Assembly: GCA_944320765.1 (NCBI GenBank)
Contig: CALUIS010000010.1
Location: 1-64,000 of the forward strand
Origin: an uncultured Paraprevotella sp.
GTDB taxonomy: Bacteria > Bacteroidota > Bacteroidia > Bacteroidales > Bacteroidaceae
DNA: 64,000 nucleotides
Direction: 5' to 3'
Notes under the pieces: model-generated
The model's input: only the letters and a program-made list of their open reading frames with translations
Database searches by the model: none
Told to the model about the DNA's origin: nothing
In this document: piece after piece, positions 43,710 through 53,197 of the stretch
How positions within the stretch are numbered: the stretch's first letter is position 1
Layout: the number at the start of each line of letters is the position of its first letter
Program-made: the position numbers and the translations under genes

Positions 43710-44270
43710 ATGGAACTACTGCTTATCAATACCTCAAGCCCATACTACAACGAGGCTGAGGCTCTCATGAAGGATGCTTTTCCAGCGGAAGAACGCCGTC
43801 CGTTGGCCGAACAACGTGACTACACGGACCACCATCCGCTCTTCCGCCCGCATGTCATATTGGAAAACGGGAAATTCGCCGGATTGCTGAACTTCTGGCA
43901 TCTGAAAGGATTCATCTATGCCGAACACCTGGCCACCCTGCCCTCGCTCCGGGGCGGCGGATTGGGCCGGCGCATTATGGAAGAGTTCATCCGTCAGGCC
44001 CAAGGACCTATCGTCCTGGAAGTGGAACCCCCTACGGACGAACTGAAACAACGGCGCATCGGCTTCTACCAACGCTGCGGCTTCACGCTGTGGGAACAGC
44101 CATACATCCAACCGCCTTATTCCGACCAACTGCCGTCCATCCCCTTGAGGCTCATGGCACACGGCCACATTGAAGAGAACCAGGATTTCGACCGCATCTG
44201 CCGTGCAATCTACACCAGCGTGTACGGTTGCACACCCGAAAGGGCAGACCGGCTGCTCGCAAAGGAATAG
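43710..44270 (+). CDS. GNAT family N-acetyltransferase
   Basis: A 186-residue protein of the GNAT fold. The acetyl-CoA-binding turn is SLRGGGLGRRIMEEF (about residues 84-98), followed by strand PIVLEVEPP and the later aromatic segment IGFYQRCGFTLWEQPY typical of the family. Acceptor substrate cannot be predicted. It is in the plus-strand series between the DUF362 gene and the AGCS symporter (4-base gap), suggesting cotranscription. Confidence 0.87.
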   Translation: MELLLINTSSPYYNEAEALMKDAFPAEERRPLAEQRDYTDHHPLFRPHVILENGKFAGLLNFWHLKGFIYAEHLATLPSLRGGGLGRRIMEEFIRQAQGPIVLEVEPPTDELKQRRIGFYQRCGFTLWEQPYIQPPYSDQLPSIPLRLMAHGHIEENQDFDRICRAIYTSVYGCTPERADRLLAKE

Positions 44271-44274
44271 CCTC

Positions 44275-45645
44275 ATGGAAAGCCTGAACGCCATCATCAA
44301 GTCATGCAGCGATTTCCTATGGGGATGGCCCATGGTCATCATCCTGCTGGGTACCCACCTGTTCCTCACCGTCCGGCTACGTTTCCCACAACGTAAGTTG
44401 TTTACCGCCATCCGGCTGTCCGTCAAGTCGGACGGCTCGGCCAAGGGGGATGTGAGCCAGTTCGGCGCGTTGGCCACGGCCCTCGCCGCCACCATCGGCA
44501 CAGGCAACATCATCGGCGTGGCCACGGCTGTCACATTGGGCGGGCCGGGAGCCGTCTTTTGGTGCTGGCTGACGGGCGTGTTCGGCATCGCCACCAAATA
44601 TGCAGAAGGGCTGTTGGCCGTGAAATACCGCATCCGCACGCCCCACGGCAAGATGGCAGGCGGCCCCATGTACGCGCTGGAACGGGGGCTGCACATGAAA
44701 TGGCTGGCCGTGCTGTTCTGCATCTTCACGGTGTGCGCCTCGTTCGGCATCGGCAACCTGGTGCAGAGCAACGCCATCTCGATGCTGTGCTACGAGACTT
44801 ACCAAATCCCGCAGGCTTATACCGGTACGGCCATCGCCGTATGCGTAGCCCTTGTAGTCATCTTCGGGGTGAAGGGCATTGCCCGGGTCTGCACGGCATT
44901 CGTCCCGCTCATGGCCGCCCTCTACGTGCTGGGCTGCTGCTACATCCTTTTCGTCAACGGAGCGTACGTGTGGGACGCCCTGAAACTCATCCTTGAGTCC
45001 GCCTTCAATCCCGCAGCGGCCGGTGGCGGCTTCGTGGGCGGCTCCATCATCATGACCGCCCGCTACGGCATAGCCCGCGGACTGTTCAGCAACGAGAGCG
45101 GCATGGGTTCGGCCCCCATCGTGGCCGCTGCGGCCCAGACCCGGAATCCCGTCCGCCAGGCATTGGTATCCTCTACCGGCACGTTCTGGGACACGGTGGT
45201 CATCTGCGCCCTCACGGGCCTGGTACTGGTCTCCAGCATCCTGGCCTATCCTGACATCACGTACGACGACGGAGCCGCGCTCACCAAGGTGGCTTTCGAG
45301 AAGATTCCTTATATCGGTTCGCCCCTGCTCATCTTCGGCATCGTGACCTTTGCCTTCTCCACAATCCTCGGCTGGTGCTACTACGGGGAGAAAGCCATCG
45401 AATACCTGAGCGGAAAGAAATGGATGCTGTTCTACCGGGGAGTATTCATCATCTGCTCTTTTCTCGGTGCCATCACCCAACTGGCCGTCGTATGGAACTT
45501 CGCCGATTTGATGAACGCCCTGATGGCCCTTCCGAACATCGTGTCGCTACTCTGCCTTTCCGGCATCGTCGCGGCTGAGACAAAAAAGTACTTATGGGAA
45601 GACCGGCTGGACGAGGAGGCCGACCCGGAAGACAATCCGACCTGA
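44275..45645 (+). CDS. Sodium:alanine/glycine symporter (AGCS family)
   Basis: The start at 44275 follows the GNAT stop by 4 bases and gives a 456-residue inner-membrane protein with about eleven membrane segments. Family hallmarks are the N-terminal GTGNIIGVATAVTLGGPGA, KYAEGLLAVKYR, GGPMYALERG, and FSNESGMGSAPIVAAAAQT, which carries the family's conserved Asn-Glu-Ser site. AGCS proteins couple amino-acid uptake (alanine, glycine) to sodium. A longer open frame upstream overlaps the GNAT gene and is not used. Confidence 0.93.
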   Translation: MESLNAIIKSCSDFLWGWPMVIILLGTHLFLTVRLRFPQRKLFTAIRLSVKSDGSAKGDVSQFGALATALAATIGTGNIIGVATAVTLGGPGAVFWCWLTGVFGIATKYAEGLLAVKYRIRTPHGKMAGGPMYALERGLHMKWLAVLFCIFTVCASFGIGNLVQSNAISMLCYETYQIPQAYTGTAIAVCVALVVIFGVKGIARVCTAFVPLMAALYVLGCCYILFVNGAYVWDALKLILESAFNPAAAGGGFVGGSIIMTARYGIARGLFSNESGMGSAPIVAAAAQTRNPVRQALVSSTGTFWDTVVICALTGLVLVSSILAYPDITYDDGAALTKVAFEKIPYIGSPLLIFGIVTFAFSTILGWCYYGEKAIEYLSGKKWMLFYRGVFIICSFLGAITQLAVVWNFADLMNALMALPNIVSLLCLSGIVAAETKKYLWEDRLDEEADPEDNPT

Positions 45646-45659
45646 CGGCGGGAACAGCC

Positions 45660-46253
45660 TCACGGAACAAAAGTGACCTCCACCTTCTGAAAGCCCAATG
45701 CCCGGAACAAAGCTGTAAACTGGCCACGGGCATTGGCTTCGGCCCGCCGCAGGTTGGACGGCGTGAGAGCCTGCCGCAGCATCTTGCGGTAAGCTTGTCC
45801 GTACAAGCTCATGCGGTCTTGGTTCGACCATTTGCCGCTCTCGTAAAACACCCGCATACGGGCCTCATCGATGAAATCCTTATCCAGCAAATGCACTGCG
45901 GGCAAGCGAAGCGACACCGTGTCTCCCCGTACCGCCGCCCATCCGTCCTCCACACGGGCCATGTCGATGCCGATGCGCGGAACGCCGGAATAAATGACCA
46001 CCAGACGGTCATCCGAAAAGAACCCCTTGCGCAAGGTGTCCGCCACGACCTCCGACGGCATGGAAAGGAATTCCCATTGCCCGATCCGCTCAATGCGGCG
46101 CACTTCCTGCGAGGTCAGCTCGATGCGCCGGTCAAAACCGACGGAAACATCCACTCCGCCGGCACGAGACCACCACACTGCCGCCCCTGCCATGAGAACC
46201 ACAACAACTATCACGGCCAACCATTTTACCGTGTTCCATCTTCTGCCTTTCAT
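45660..46253 (-). CDS. DUF4230 membrane protein (second of a pair)
   Basis: A 197-residue protein with one N-terminal membrane segment (about 9-27) and a periplasmic DUF4230 domain: IERIGQWEFLSMPSEVV, LVVIYSGVPRIGIDMARVE, LLDKDFIDEARMRVFYESG and the C-terminal ALTPSNLRRAEANARGQFTAL. The family has no known activity. It overlaps the upstream DUF4230 gene by 4 bases (ATGA), and that gene overlaps the GH43-like gene in the same way, forming a tightly coupled three-gene operon. Confidence 0.87.
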   Translation of the reverse strand: MKGRRWNTVKWLAVIVVVVLMAGAAVWWSRAGGVDVSVGFDRRIELTSQEVRRIERIGQWEFLSMPSEVVADTLRKGFFSDDRLVVIYSGVPRIGIDMARVEDGWAAVRGDTVSLRLPAVHLLDKDFIDEARMRVFYESGKWSNQDRMSLYGQAYRKMLRQALTPSNLRRAEANARGQFTALFRALGFQKVEVTFVP

Positions 46254-46930
46254 TTTCTTCCGATTTTCCCGGCCTCCCCCTCACGTTCCAACAACAACGG
46301 AATGTCCGCCTCCGTGAAACGCTTGCGGAAAGTCACCACGATATTCCGGTCCTCATATCCCAATCCCTCCAGCATCGGCACCAACACATGAGCCGCATTC
46401 TCACGCGCCATTTCCAAGATTCCCAAATCGGGTACGGATTTCAGGATTTCCTCCTCCCCCTGCCGCGTGAAGTCGGCCAACTCGGCCGAAGTATAGTCCG
46501 AGCGTGTCAAAGACACGAACTGCCTCACTTCCTCATGGTCTATCCGCGAGGACGAGACCACCACCCGCGGGTCGGGCAAGGTAATCACGATACGGTCACC
46601 GGAACGCAGGACATTCTTCTCACTGAATCCGGAGAAGTCGATATAAGCCTTCAGCGTCACATCAATGGGAACCGCCACCTTGCGCTCGCCAATAGGCACC
46701 TCCATATCAAACTGCTGCTGGAATATATGCCCCTTCACTCGCAAAGGGTCGTCTTTCAGCACCAGTTTGTGTACCTCATACTCTGCCGTATGAAGCCGGG
46801 CGCACTCCTTCACCTGTAGTATCAGGGAAAGCGTGTCGACATGCGGCTCCTCCTTCCCCATCCCCCGGCCCTCACAAGCCGAAAAGACAGACACGCCGAA
46901 CATACAGATAGCGATTCCCCATATCCTCAT
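46250..46930 (-). CDS. DUF4230 lipoprotein (first of a pair)
   Basis: The start at 46930, overlapping the stop of the upstream gene, gives about 226 residues with a lipobox (VFSAC). A longer frame to 47020 would run into the upstream gene and is rejected. The DUF4230 domain is seen in VAVPIDVTLKAYIDFSGFSE, ITLPDPRVVVSSSRIDHEEV, SLTRSDYTSAELADFTRQGE and the C-terminal ILEMARENAAHVLVPMLEGL. The protein is a paralogue of its downstream neighbour but lipid-anchored rather than membrane-spanning, so the pair may form an envelope complex (inference). Confidence 0.87.
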   Translation of the reverse strand: MRIWGIAICMFGVSVFSACEGRGMGKEEPHVDTLSLILQVKECARLHTAEYEVHKLVLKDDPLRVKGHIFQQQFDMEVPIGERKVAVPIDVTLKAYIDFSGFSEKNVLRSGDRIVITLPDPRVVVSSSRIDHEEVRQFVSLTRSDYTSAELADFTRQGEEEILKSVPDLGILEMARENAAHVLVPMLEGLGYEDRNIVVTFRKRFTEADIPLLLEREGEAGKIGRK

Positions 46931-49900
46931 TCCGCTTTCACGATTTTTTGACCGTCCACGATATATACACCAGCTTTCAACCGCCCCGGCAATTTTCCCC
47001 CGGCATCGGTCTGACCACAAAGCACGCCGCCCACGTCATAAACAGGACGGTTGCCTTTTTCAGCCTCCGCCCTGGCATCCGTCACAGAAGTGAAATCATC
47101 GAACGTGAATACCTGGAAATTGTCAAAGCAGCACCAGTCCGATGAAGTCACCGTAGAAACCGGGCGGCGCAAACCGAACTGCAAACGCCCGTCCTCCACA
47201 TAGACCAACAGATAATTGGCATAATGCTCCGCATCGGCCGAGAACAAAGCATTGGCCGAAACCGTGCCATTGGCAAAACCATTCAAGGAATTGTCCCCAT
47301 CATAAGGCAAGGCATACAAAGACCTCACCGGAACAGAAAGATCTTCCGCAAAGAACTGATAGTTCAGCCGCTCCACCCCTTCAGTGTAATCGCGTCCCGA
47401 ACCGTCATTGTCGCCGTTACGCTCAAAAGCCTGACACTTCACCAGATAATACCCCGTCTCCAGGTTGCGTACGGTTTGCGTGAGAGAAACAGAATAGTCC
47501 ACCGCCCGCAGGGCGAAGAACTCGGCCACGCCATTGCCCGTTCCGGCTGTGCCGTTCACGGTCCAACCCGTAGTCCCGTTGCTGAAATCACCGTTCCGCA
47601 CCGACACCTCCGTGGCTTCCGCCGTCAGGCTCTGCCAATAAGCCTGCAAAGCTTCATCCAAAGCCGTGGCGGAAAGTTCCCACTGGGCGGCATCCTCAGA
47701 AGCCGCCACCTGAGCCGCATCTACAAGAGCCGACGACAGGCGACCGCCGTTGTATGCCCGGTCCAATGTCCCCTCACGCCCTTCTTCTCCTGCGAAATTA
47801 GCCGCTGCGGCATTTTCCATCGCTGTCTCCAGACGAAGCCGCGCTCCCAACCGGGCCACATCATCCTGCAATGTGGCGCGCAACAACTCCAAGTCCGTAT
47901 CCTTCCCCTTGTCGGTCGTCATGTGTGTCCGCGCCTCACCGGCCAAGGCCTTCAGCATCCCGCTGCCTCCGGCCAAAGCCTCAGCCTGGGCCACCAACGA
48001 CTTCAAGTCGCTCCATGCCTGCAACAAGTCATACTCCGTCCGCGTCACCTGCACGAACGAACCGTGCTGGGGCGACAGATGCCCCGTCATGTCCGCCGCC
48101 GGCTGCAAGTTGCGGAGCAAGGCATCCGCCGTATGGAAATGATACCCCAAGCGATTCCCGTAATTCACGTTCCCGATGTTCCACACATCGTCATTGATGC
48201 GGCGGAACACGCTGGAAGCCTCGTAAGCGTTCCCGTCCGTAAACGACGATACGGGGTCACTCCATTGGGGGTTCAGCAAGTCTGGGGTCGTGATGTCCAG
48301 AATGCCGCCGGCCGCATAGTCGCGGTAGGACATGTGATACAATCCGTCCGTCTCCAGATAGTTGATGTCGGCATCCAGCACGTTATCTTGCTTGTTGGCC
48401 CCGTAAAGCATCTGAAGCGACGTGATGCCCGTGAAATCCTCATTCGCCTTGGAGATGTAAAAGTGGTCGCAATCCCCGTTGTCCGTATTCCCCATGGCAT
48501 AATAAACGTACGGGTCGCCCCCGATGAAGATGATTTGCGGCGCCCACACACGGCTGATCTTATCCGCCGTAAGCAGTTTCGTACCGGAATTGTCATAAAT
48601 GTCCGTCACCGGATGCTCACGCACATACTGCTTCATGTCCTGGCGGGTATAGGTCCAGTTGATCAGGTCGTAGCTACGGAACATGCCGATGGAGTAGTTC
48701 TCCAACATGCTTGTCCCGCCGTCACGCGAACCATAAAGGTCTGTCGTCACGATATAATAACAGTTTCTCAAAGTATCCTTGGCCAGGAAAGCGTCGCGGC
48801 ACCACGGCAGGTCCGTGCCGATGCCGTCAATGATTCCCTCCCCGCCATTCAGTTCATTGAACACCAGCCCCAGGTCTTCCTTCTTGCCCAAGGCGTAAGT
48901 GATGGTCTGCGACACCAAAGTTCCCGTTCCCGTCTGCGGCACCAGGTTCGGCATGTGGCAATACAGATAGCCGTACGCCCCGTCATCCGGAGCCACCACC
49001 ACGTCCAGCGGCTCGTCGTACAACGGATAGCGGTCGCCTTCGTACACGACCGTCCCCTCCAGCGTACCGACCTTATGGGCCTGCGCCGAACGCGAGGTCA
49101 CCGTGAACACGGAATCTTCAAAAGCGACCTCCCCGAGCGACGGGTCATCGTTCACGGCATGGAACGTCCATTCCACCTCGCCATAAGTGCACTCCAACGG
49201 CAATTCCACCCTGTTGTGCAGGTAACGCACGGCCTGTGCCAGATACAAATCCTCACGGTTCGTCGCCAGCACACGCTCCGCGTCCAACACGATTTCCTTC
49301 GACCGGGGGCAAGCCTCATGCAATGCCGCCACCTCTTCGGCCGGCAATGCCCGGTCGTAGACCCGGAAATTGTCCATCATCGTGTTCCGCATATAGGCAT
49401 CGCCGCCAAAAGGCGAACGTCCCAGATAGTTGTCCTGCAAGCTTGCCCCGAAGGCCGAGGGCTTCAATGTGACGGTGGAAGAAGCCGCCTTCACCCCGTC
49501 TATATAATAAGTACACGTAGAGCCTTCCTGCACGAGGGTCACCGTGTGCCACGCATCCACCGACAAGCCCTTTCCGGAACGCACGCTCGAGGCCGCCCCA
49601 TCCTTGATTTCATAATACCAACCGTTGTTGCCTGCGGCATTGACCAGCCCGACATAGGTGTTGGTGCCGTTAGTCAGCCCGTAGGCCCAGCAGAAACTGC
49701 CCAATGCGTTGTCCGCCCCGACGCAAAGGTCGATGGAAATCGTGTAATCACCGGACAAGGCAGCCATCACTTCCGGGCCGATGGCAGCACTCAGAAGGGC
49801 GTACCCATTACCAGTCCCCGTATATAACACATGATTCCCGTCATCCGTAGCGGCCACCCACGCACCTCCGCGCACTTCGAGCGGATACCGCCCACTATCA

Positions 49901-50016
49901 TCCATAGCCGCCTGTTCAAAAGAATAGCACAATACCGGAGAGTTTTCCCCCGCCATACAAACTCCACCATATAACAGAAGGAGCGACAACATTTTCATTC
50001 GTGTGACATTTTTCAT
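46927..50016 (-). CDS. Exported LamG/GH43-like modular protein
   Basis: A 1029-residue protein with a signal peptide to about residue 22. Residues about 25-235 form a LamG/concanavalin-like jelly roll (YTISIDLCVGADNALGSFCW, WHTVTLVQEGSTCTYYIDG, RNTMMDNFRVYDRAL). About 330-650 resemble a five-bladed GH43-type propeller (MFRSYDLINWTY, SRVWAPQIIFIGGDPYVYYA, SYRDYAAGGILD). Helices, a second beta module (VRNGDFSNGTTGWTV) and a C-terminal sorting-like module (LPGRLKAGVYIVDGQKIVK) follow. The glycan substrate is unknown and the GH43 catalytic acids were not located with confidence. Its stop overlaps the DUF4230 start. Confidence 0.8.
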   Translation of the reverse strand: MKNVTRMKMLSLLLLYGGVCMAGENSPVLCYSFEQAAMDDSGRYPLEVRGGAWVAATDDGNHVLYTGTGNGYALLSAAIGPEVMAALSGDYTISIDLCVGADNALGSFCWAYGLTNGTNTYVGLVNAAGNNGWYYEIKDGAASSVRSGKGLSVDAWHTVTLVQEGSTCTYYIDGVKAASSTVTLKPSAFGASLQDNYLGRSPFGGDAYMRNTMMDNFRVYDRALPAEEVAALHEACPRSKEIVLDAERVLATNREDLYLAQAVRYLHNRVELPLECTYGEVEWTFHAVNDDPSLGEVAFEDSVFTVTSRSAQAHKVGTLEGTVVYEGDRYPLYDEPLDVVVAPDDGAYGYLYCHMPNLVPQTGTGTLVSQTITYALGKKEDLGLVFNELNGGEGIIDGIGTDLPWCRDAFLAKDTLRNCYYIVTTDLYGSRDGGTSMLENYSIGMFRSYDLINWTYTRQDMKQYVREHPVTDIYDNSGTKLLTADKISRVWAPQIIFIGGDPYVYYAMGNTDNGDCDHFYISKANEDFTGITSLQMLYGANKQDNVLDADINYLETDGLYHMSYRDYAAGGILDITTPDLLNPQWSDPVSSFTDGNAYEASSVFRRINDDVWNIGNVNYGNRLGYHFHTADALLRNLQPAADMTGHLSPQHGSFVQVTRTEYDLLQAWSDLKSLVAQAEALAGGSGMLKALAGEARTHMTTDKGKDTDLELLRATLQDDVARLGARLRLETAMENAAAANFAGEEGREGTLDRAYNGGRLSSALVDAAQVAASEDAAQWELSATALDEALQAYWQSLTAEATEVSVRNGDFSNGTTGWTVNGTAGTGNGVAEFFALRAVDYSVSLTQTVRNLETGYYLVKCQAFERNGDNDGSGRDYTEGVERLNYQFFAEDLSVPVRSLYALPYDGDNSLNGFANGTVSANALFSADAEHYANYLLVYVEDGRLQFGLRRPVSTVTSSDWCCFDNFQVFTFDDFTSVTDARAEAEKGNRPVYDVGGVLCGQTDAGGKLPGRLKAGVYIVDGQKIVKAE

Positions 50017-50070
50017 GATGCAATCAGTTATAAGAGCCAGATTAAAGTCCTACAATACGTTTGAACCGCT

Positions 50071-50102
50071 CAAAGTTACGCATTACATCCGTCATACGCA
50101 AT
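50071..50102 (-). promoter_or_regulatory. Promoter of the GH43-like/DUF4230 operon
   Basis: On the minus strand ATTG (50099-50102), 20 bases, TAACTTTG (50071-50078), about 55 bases before the start of the GH43-like gene. Confidence 0.6.
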
Positions 50103-50187
50103 AAAAGGCAACCTAAAATAAAGGCAACACTTGCCGGACTCACCTTTTTTTTGTTCCTTTGCGAGTATGTTGAAAAGAATACAAAAG

Positions 50188-50748
50188 ATGAAAAGACGTT
50201 TCTACCTGCCGCTGACAGCCTGTGTCCTGCTGGGACTCGGCAGCTGTGGAGGGCACACGCAGCAAGACAGCCGCAACCTTGAGGGATATGAAAAGCCTGA
50301 CACGACGAACGCCGTGCAGGAAATGAAAGACTACCACTACAGCGCGGAAGTGCGGGCCGGGGATGTCCGCTATGCCTACGACATCGTGCGGGAAGTCAAC
50401 GACAGCCTCCCGCTCGTGACCGGCGACGAGGGGGCGCGTTATGCCGACAATTATATCCGCCTGAGAGTGAACCGCGAAGGGCGGCAAATCTTCAACCACG
50501 TGTTCGTGAAAGAAAGCTTCAAGGATTTTCTGGACCGGAATTTCATGAAACATGCCATCCTGGAAGGCATGGCTTTCGACCGCGTGGACGGCTCCAGCCT
50601 GCGGTTCGCCGCCAGTGTCTGCTATCCGGAATCGGACATCTACATCCCGCTGACCATCACCCTGTCGCCAGACGGCAGCTACCGGATTACGAAAGACGAG
50701 ATTCTGGACACGGCCGCGACTTTGGATTCCGCAGATGTGGAGGAATAA
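50188..50748 (+). CDS. Hypothetical lipoprotein (DUF4738-like)
   Basis: Starting at 50188 the protein has 186 residues with a lipobox (LGLGSC, Cys near 19). Alternative ATGs at 50167 and 50131 only extend the signal. The mature part (HYSAEVRAGDVRYAYDIVRE, YIRLRVNREGRQIFNHVFVK, LEGMAFDRVDGSSLRFAAS) resembles the DUF4738 lipoproteins of Bacteroidales, from memory and not checked. It is followed 4 bases later by the transglutaminase-like gene, so the two proteins are likely made together and may act together in the envelope. Confidence 0.8.
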   Translation: MKRRFYLPLTACVLLGLGSCGGHTQQDSRNLEGYEKPDTTNAVQEMKDYHYSAEVRAGDVRYAYDIVREVNDSLPLVTGDEGARYADNYIRLRVNREGRQIFNHVFVKESFKDFLDRNFMKHAILEGMAFDRVDGSSLRFAASVCYPESDIYIPLTITLSPDGSYRITKDEILDTAATLDSADVEE

Positions 50749-50751
50749 GCC

Positions 50752-51930
50752 ATGAAACGCATCATCCTTTTTTCCGTGCTGGCGGCAGTGCTTCTGGGCG
50801 GAGGCGTTTCGGCCTACCTGTTCCGCGACCGCATTTTCCCTTCCACGGATTTTGAGTTGGGCGACGAGTTGGGCGGCAACATCTTCCCGTCCCTCATCCT
50901 GGCCGTCGCCACGACGGACACGATGATCGTGCAGCCCGATGAGAAACCGGTGCTGGGCAATCCCAAGTCACACATCTCCATCCGGGTGGACAACCCGCGC
51001 CCCAACTCGCGCCTGAGAATCGAAGTGGCCGAAACCCCGTTCTTCAAACGCTCAGTGTCGGAATTCATCCTCCCCGAAGAAGACCAGACCTATACCGTCT
51101 ACCCCGACATCCTTTGGAACTTCGACGCGTTGCGCAACAACGTACAGGCCGAACCGGCCAACGTGTCCGTCACGGCCACCCTCAACGAATCCAAGCCCAC
51201 GCGGCGGACCCGCATCTTCTCCGTGCGGAGCGTCAACGAATGCCTGATCGGCTACAACGACAAGCAGAACCGCTTCCATAACACCGGCGTGCTGTTCGCG
51301 GCCTACGTCAACGAAGACAGCCCGCTCATCGACCAAATCCTCCGCGAGGCCCTGAACACGCGCATCGTCAACCGCTTCCTCGGCTACCAAAGCAAAAAGG
51401 CGGATTATGTGGACAAACAAGTCTATGCCTTGTGGAACGTGCTGCAACGGCGCAAGTTCCGCTACAGCTCCATCTCCAACAGCAGCCTGTCGAGCAACGT
51501 GGTCTATGCCCAGCGGGTACGCACGCTGGAGGACGCCCTCGCCTCCTCGCAAATCAACTGCGTGGACGGCAGCGTGCTGTTCGCCTCCCTGCTGAGGGCC
51601 ATCAACATCGACCCCATCCTGGTGCGCGTCCCCGGACACATGTACGTGGGCTACTACACCGACCGCAACCACAGCCGCGCCCAGTTCCTGGAGACCACCA
51701 TGATCGGCGACATCGACCTGGACGACTTCTTCCCGGAAGAGAAGCTGGACTCCACCTCGCAAGGCAAATCGCAGAGCGAGATGTCACGCCTCACGTTCGA
51801 GAAGTCCAAGGAATACGCCGCACGGAAATACTCCGCCGACAGCGCGCAAATCCACTCCCAGCCCCGCCGCTACATGTTCCTGGAAATCTCCAAGGCACTT
51901 CGGCGGAAAATCCAGCCCATCGGGAAATAA
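50752..51930 (+). CDS. Membrane-anchored transglutaminase-like protein
   Basis: A 392-residue protein with an N-terminal membrane anchor (about 3-22). A beta-rich segment (about 60-165) leads to a helical transglutaminase-like core with the triad region: Cys in SSQINCVDGSVLFASLLRA (about residue 267), His in VRVPGHMYVGYY and an Asp shortly after in MIGDIDLDDF. This is the Cys-His-Asp order of the superfamily, so the fold is likely; whether it cross-links, deamidates or cleaves is unknown. It is encoded 4 bases after the lipoprotein gene and ends at a bidirectional hairpin facing luxS. Confidence 0.78.
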   Translation: MKRIILFSVLAAVLLGGGVSAYLFRDRIFPSTDFELGDELGGNIFPSLILAVATTDTMIVQPDEKPVLGNPKSHISIRVDNPRPNSRLRIEVAETPFFKRSVSEFILPEEDQTYTVYPDILWNFDALRNNVQAEPANVSVTATLNESKPTRRTRIFSVRSVNECLIGYNDKQNRFHNTGVLFAAYVNEDSPLIDQILREALNTRIVNRFLGYQSKKADYVDKQVYALWNVLQRRKFRYSSISNSSLSSNVVYAQRVRTLEDALASSQINCVDGSVLFASLLRAINIDPILVRVPGHMYVGYYTDRNHSRAQFLETTMIGDIDLDDFFPEEKLDSTSQGKSQSEMSRLTFEKSKEYAARKYSADSAQIHSQPRRYMFLEISKALRRKIQPIGK

Positions 51931-51957
51931 AACAGGGCGCGAACCCGCGCCCCGTTT
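51928..51957. terminator. Bidirectional hairpin between transglutaminase-like and luxS genes
   Basis: ACAGGGCGCG and CGCGCCCCGT pair around a short loop with A-run before and TTT after, between two convergent genes that both end beside it. Confidence 0.65.
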
Positions 51958-51966
51958 GCCTTGATC

Positions 51967-52455
51967 CTAATCTTCCCGCTGCGGGTAATGCAGGTTGGCG
52001 TCGGTGATATGCTCCAACACCTCATGCAGGTATTTGGCCGACTCCCACTTGGCCATCGGCAGGTCGTGCAGCAGATAGTTGCCGCAATCCTGCGGCGCGG
52101 CCCCCGGCACATCGCCCTCGAAACCGGCCACAAAGCGGAACGTCTCCTTCATCAGGTCCACGATGTCGGCCGACTCCAGGTCGCCCTTCATCAGCAGGTA
52201 ATTGCCCGTTAGGCAACCCATCGGCCCCCAATAGACAATCTTGTCCGCCCACACGGGATGGTTCCTCAGGAACGTGGCGGCGAGATGCTCGATCGTATGC
52301 AACGCCCCCTGCCCCAAAGCAGGCTCGCGATTGGGTTCCTTCATGCGGATGTCGAAGGTGGTGACCACCTCGTTCCCCACCTCGTCCTTGCGGGACACGT
52401 AGATGCCGCGCAGCAGGCGGTTGTGGTCAATCGTAAAACTCGGAATCTTTTTCAT
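51967..52455 (-). CDS. luxS: S-ribosylhomocysteine lyase
   Basis: A 162-residue LuxS that cleaves S-ribosylhomocysteine to homocysteine and the AI-2 precursor. Metal ligands are in HTIEH (His53, His57) with catalytic Glu56, catalytic Cys81 in WGPMGCLTG, and the third ligand Cys124 in [12 protein letters not shown]. All are intact and length is normal. It lies 20 bases downstream of mtnN, which makes its substrate, so the two form an operon of the activated methyl cycle. Confidence 0.97.
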   Translation of the reverse strand: MKKIPSFTIDHNRLLRGIYVSRKDEVGNEVVTTFDIRMKEPNREPALGQGALHTIEHLAATFLRNHPVWADKIVYWGPMGCLTGNYLLMKGDLESADIVDLMKETFRFVAGFEGDVPGAAPQDCGNYLLHDLPMAKWESAKYLHEVLEHITDANLHYPQRED

Positions 52456-52475
52456 CTTATCTTCTAATTAAACTT

Positions 52476-53180
52476 TCAGTCCAACGTCGCGGGGAGACTC
52501 TCCAGGAAGGCTTTCACCACCCCGAAGGAATGGTCGGCCAGCGTCTCCCAGAAATTCTCATACTGGTCCCAATGCTCCTTCGCCCCCGGCGTGTCGCTGA
52601 CGACCCGGAAGCTGATAAACGGCACCTTATACAAATGGCACACCTGGGCGATGGCGCCGGACTCCATGTCCACGGCCAGCCCTTCGGGAAACTCGGCCTT
52701 GATGGCTTCCAGCTCGGAAAGGGCCGTCACGAACTTGTCCCCCGAGCAAATCAGGCCGACATGCACCGGCACGGGAGACGGCAGCGAGGCCGCCACGCGC
52801 ACCAGCCGCCCGTCGCACGCGAACCGGGGGGGCAGGCCCTGCACCTGCCCGTAGGCATTGCCCATGCCGCACCACACATCGTGGTACACCACCTCCGAGG
52901 CGGCCACCACGTCCATCACGCCCACGCCTTCGTCGATGCCTCCGGCCACGCCGGTGCTGACAATCACGTCCGGCTGCATCCGCGTGATGAACTCGCAAGC
53001 CCCCACTGCGGCATTCACCTTCCCGATGCCGCACTCCATGATATATAAGGTGTTTTCTCCCAATTTTCCCACTACATAGCGGAACAGCCCCGCCTGCTCT
53101 TCATGCAGCCCGTCCAGCAGCCTGGCAAGCTGTTCCCGTTCGGCACTCATGGCCGCGATAATCCCTATCTTCATAGTCAC
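52476..53180 (-). CDS. mtnN: 5'-methylthioadenosine/S-adenosylhomocysteine nucleosidase
   Basis: A 234-residue nucleosidase (start at 53180 or at the ATG at 53174) that removes adenine from methylthioadenosine and S-adenosylhomocysteine. Characteristic segments are IIAAMSAEREQLARLL, STGVAGGID, the substrate-binding AVDMESGAIAQVCHLY with its Glu, and RVVSDTPGAKE with the catalytic Asp. It precedes luxS in the same operon, supplying S-ribosylhomocysteine. A TATTTTTG -7 box lies just upstream at 53198-53205. Confidence 0.96.
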   Translation of the reverse strand: MTMKIGIIAAMSAEREQLARLLDGLHEEQAGLFRYVVGKLGENTLYIMECGIGKVNAAVGACEFITRMQPDVIVSTGVAGGIDEGVGVMDVVAASEVVYHDVWCGMGNAYGQVQGLPPRFACDGRLVRVAASLPSPVPVHVGLICSGDKFVTALSELEAIKAEFPEGLAVDMESGAIAQVCHLYKVPFISFRVVSDTPGAKEHWDQYENFWETLADHSFGVVKAFLESLPATLD

Positions 53181-53197
53181 ATTGCTTTAATCGCCTG

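Noticed and set aside
44170..44274. N-terminal extension of the AGCS symporter
   Set aside because: It lies wholly inside the GNAT gene in another frame and lacks membrane character; the start at 44275 fits the family.
50061..50282. 73-codon frame before the DUF4738-like lipoprotein
   Set aside because: It overlaps the lipoprotein in another frame and has no recognisable features.
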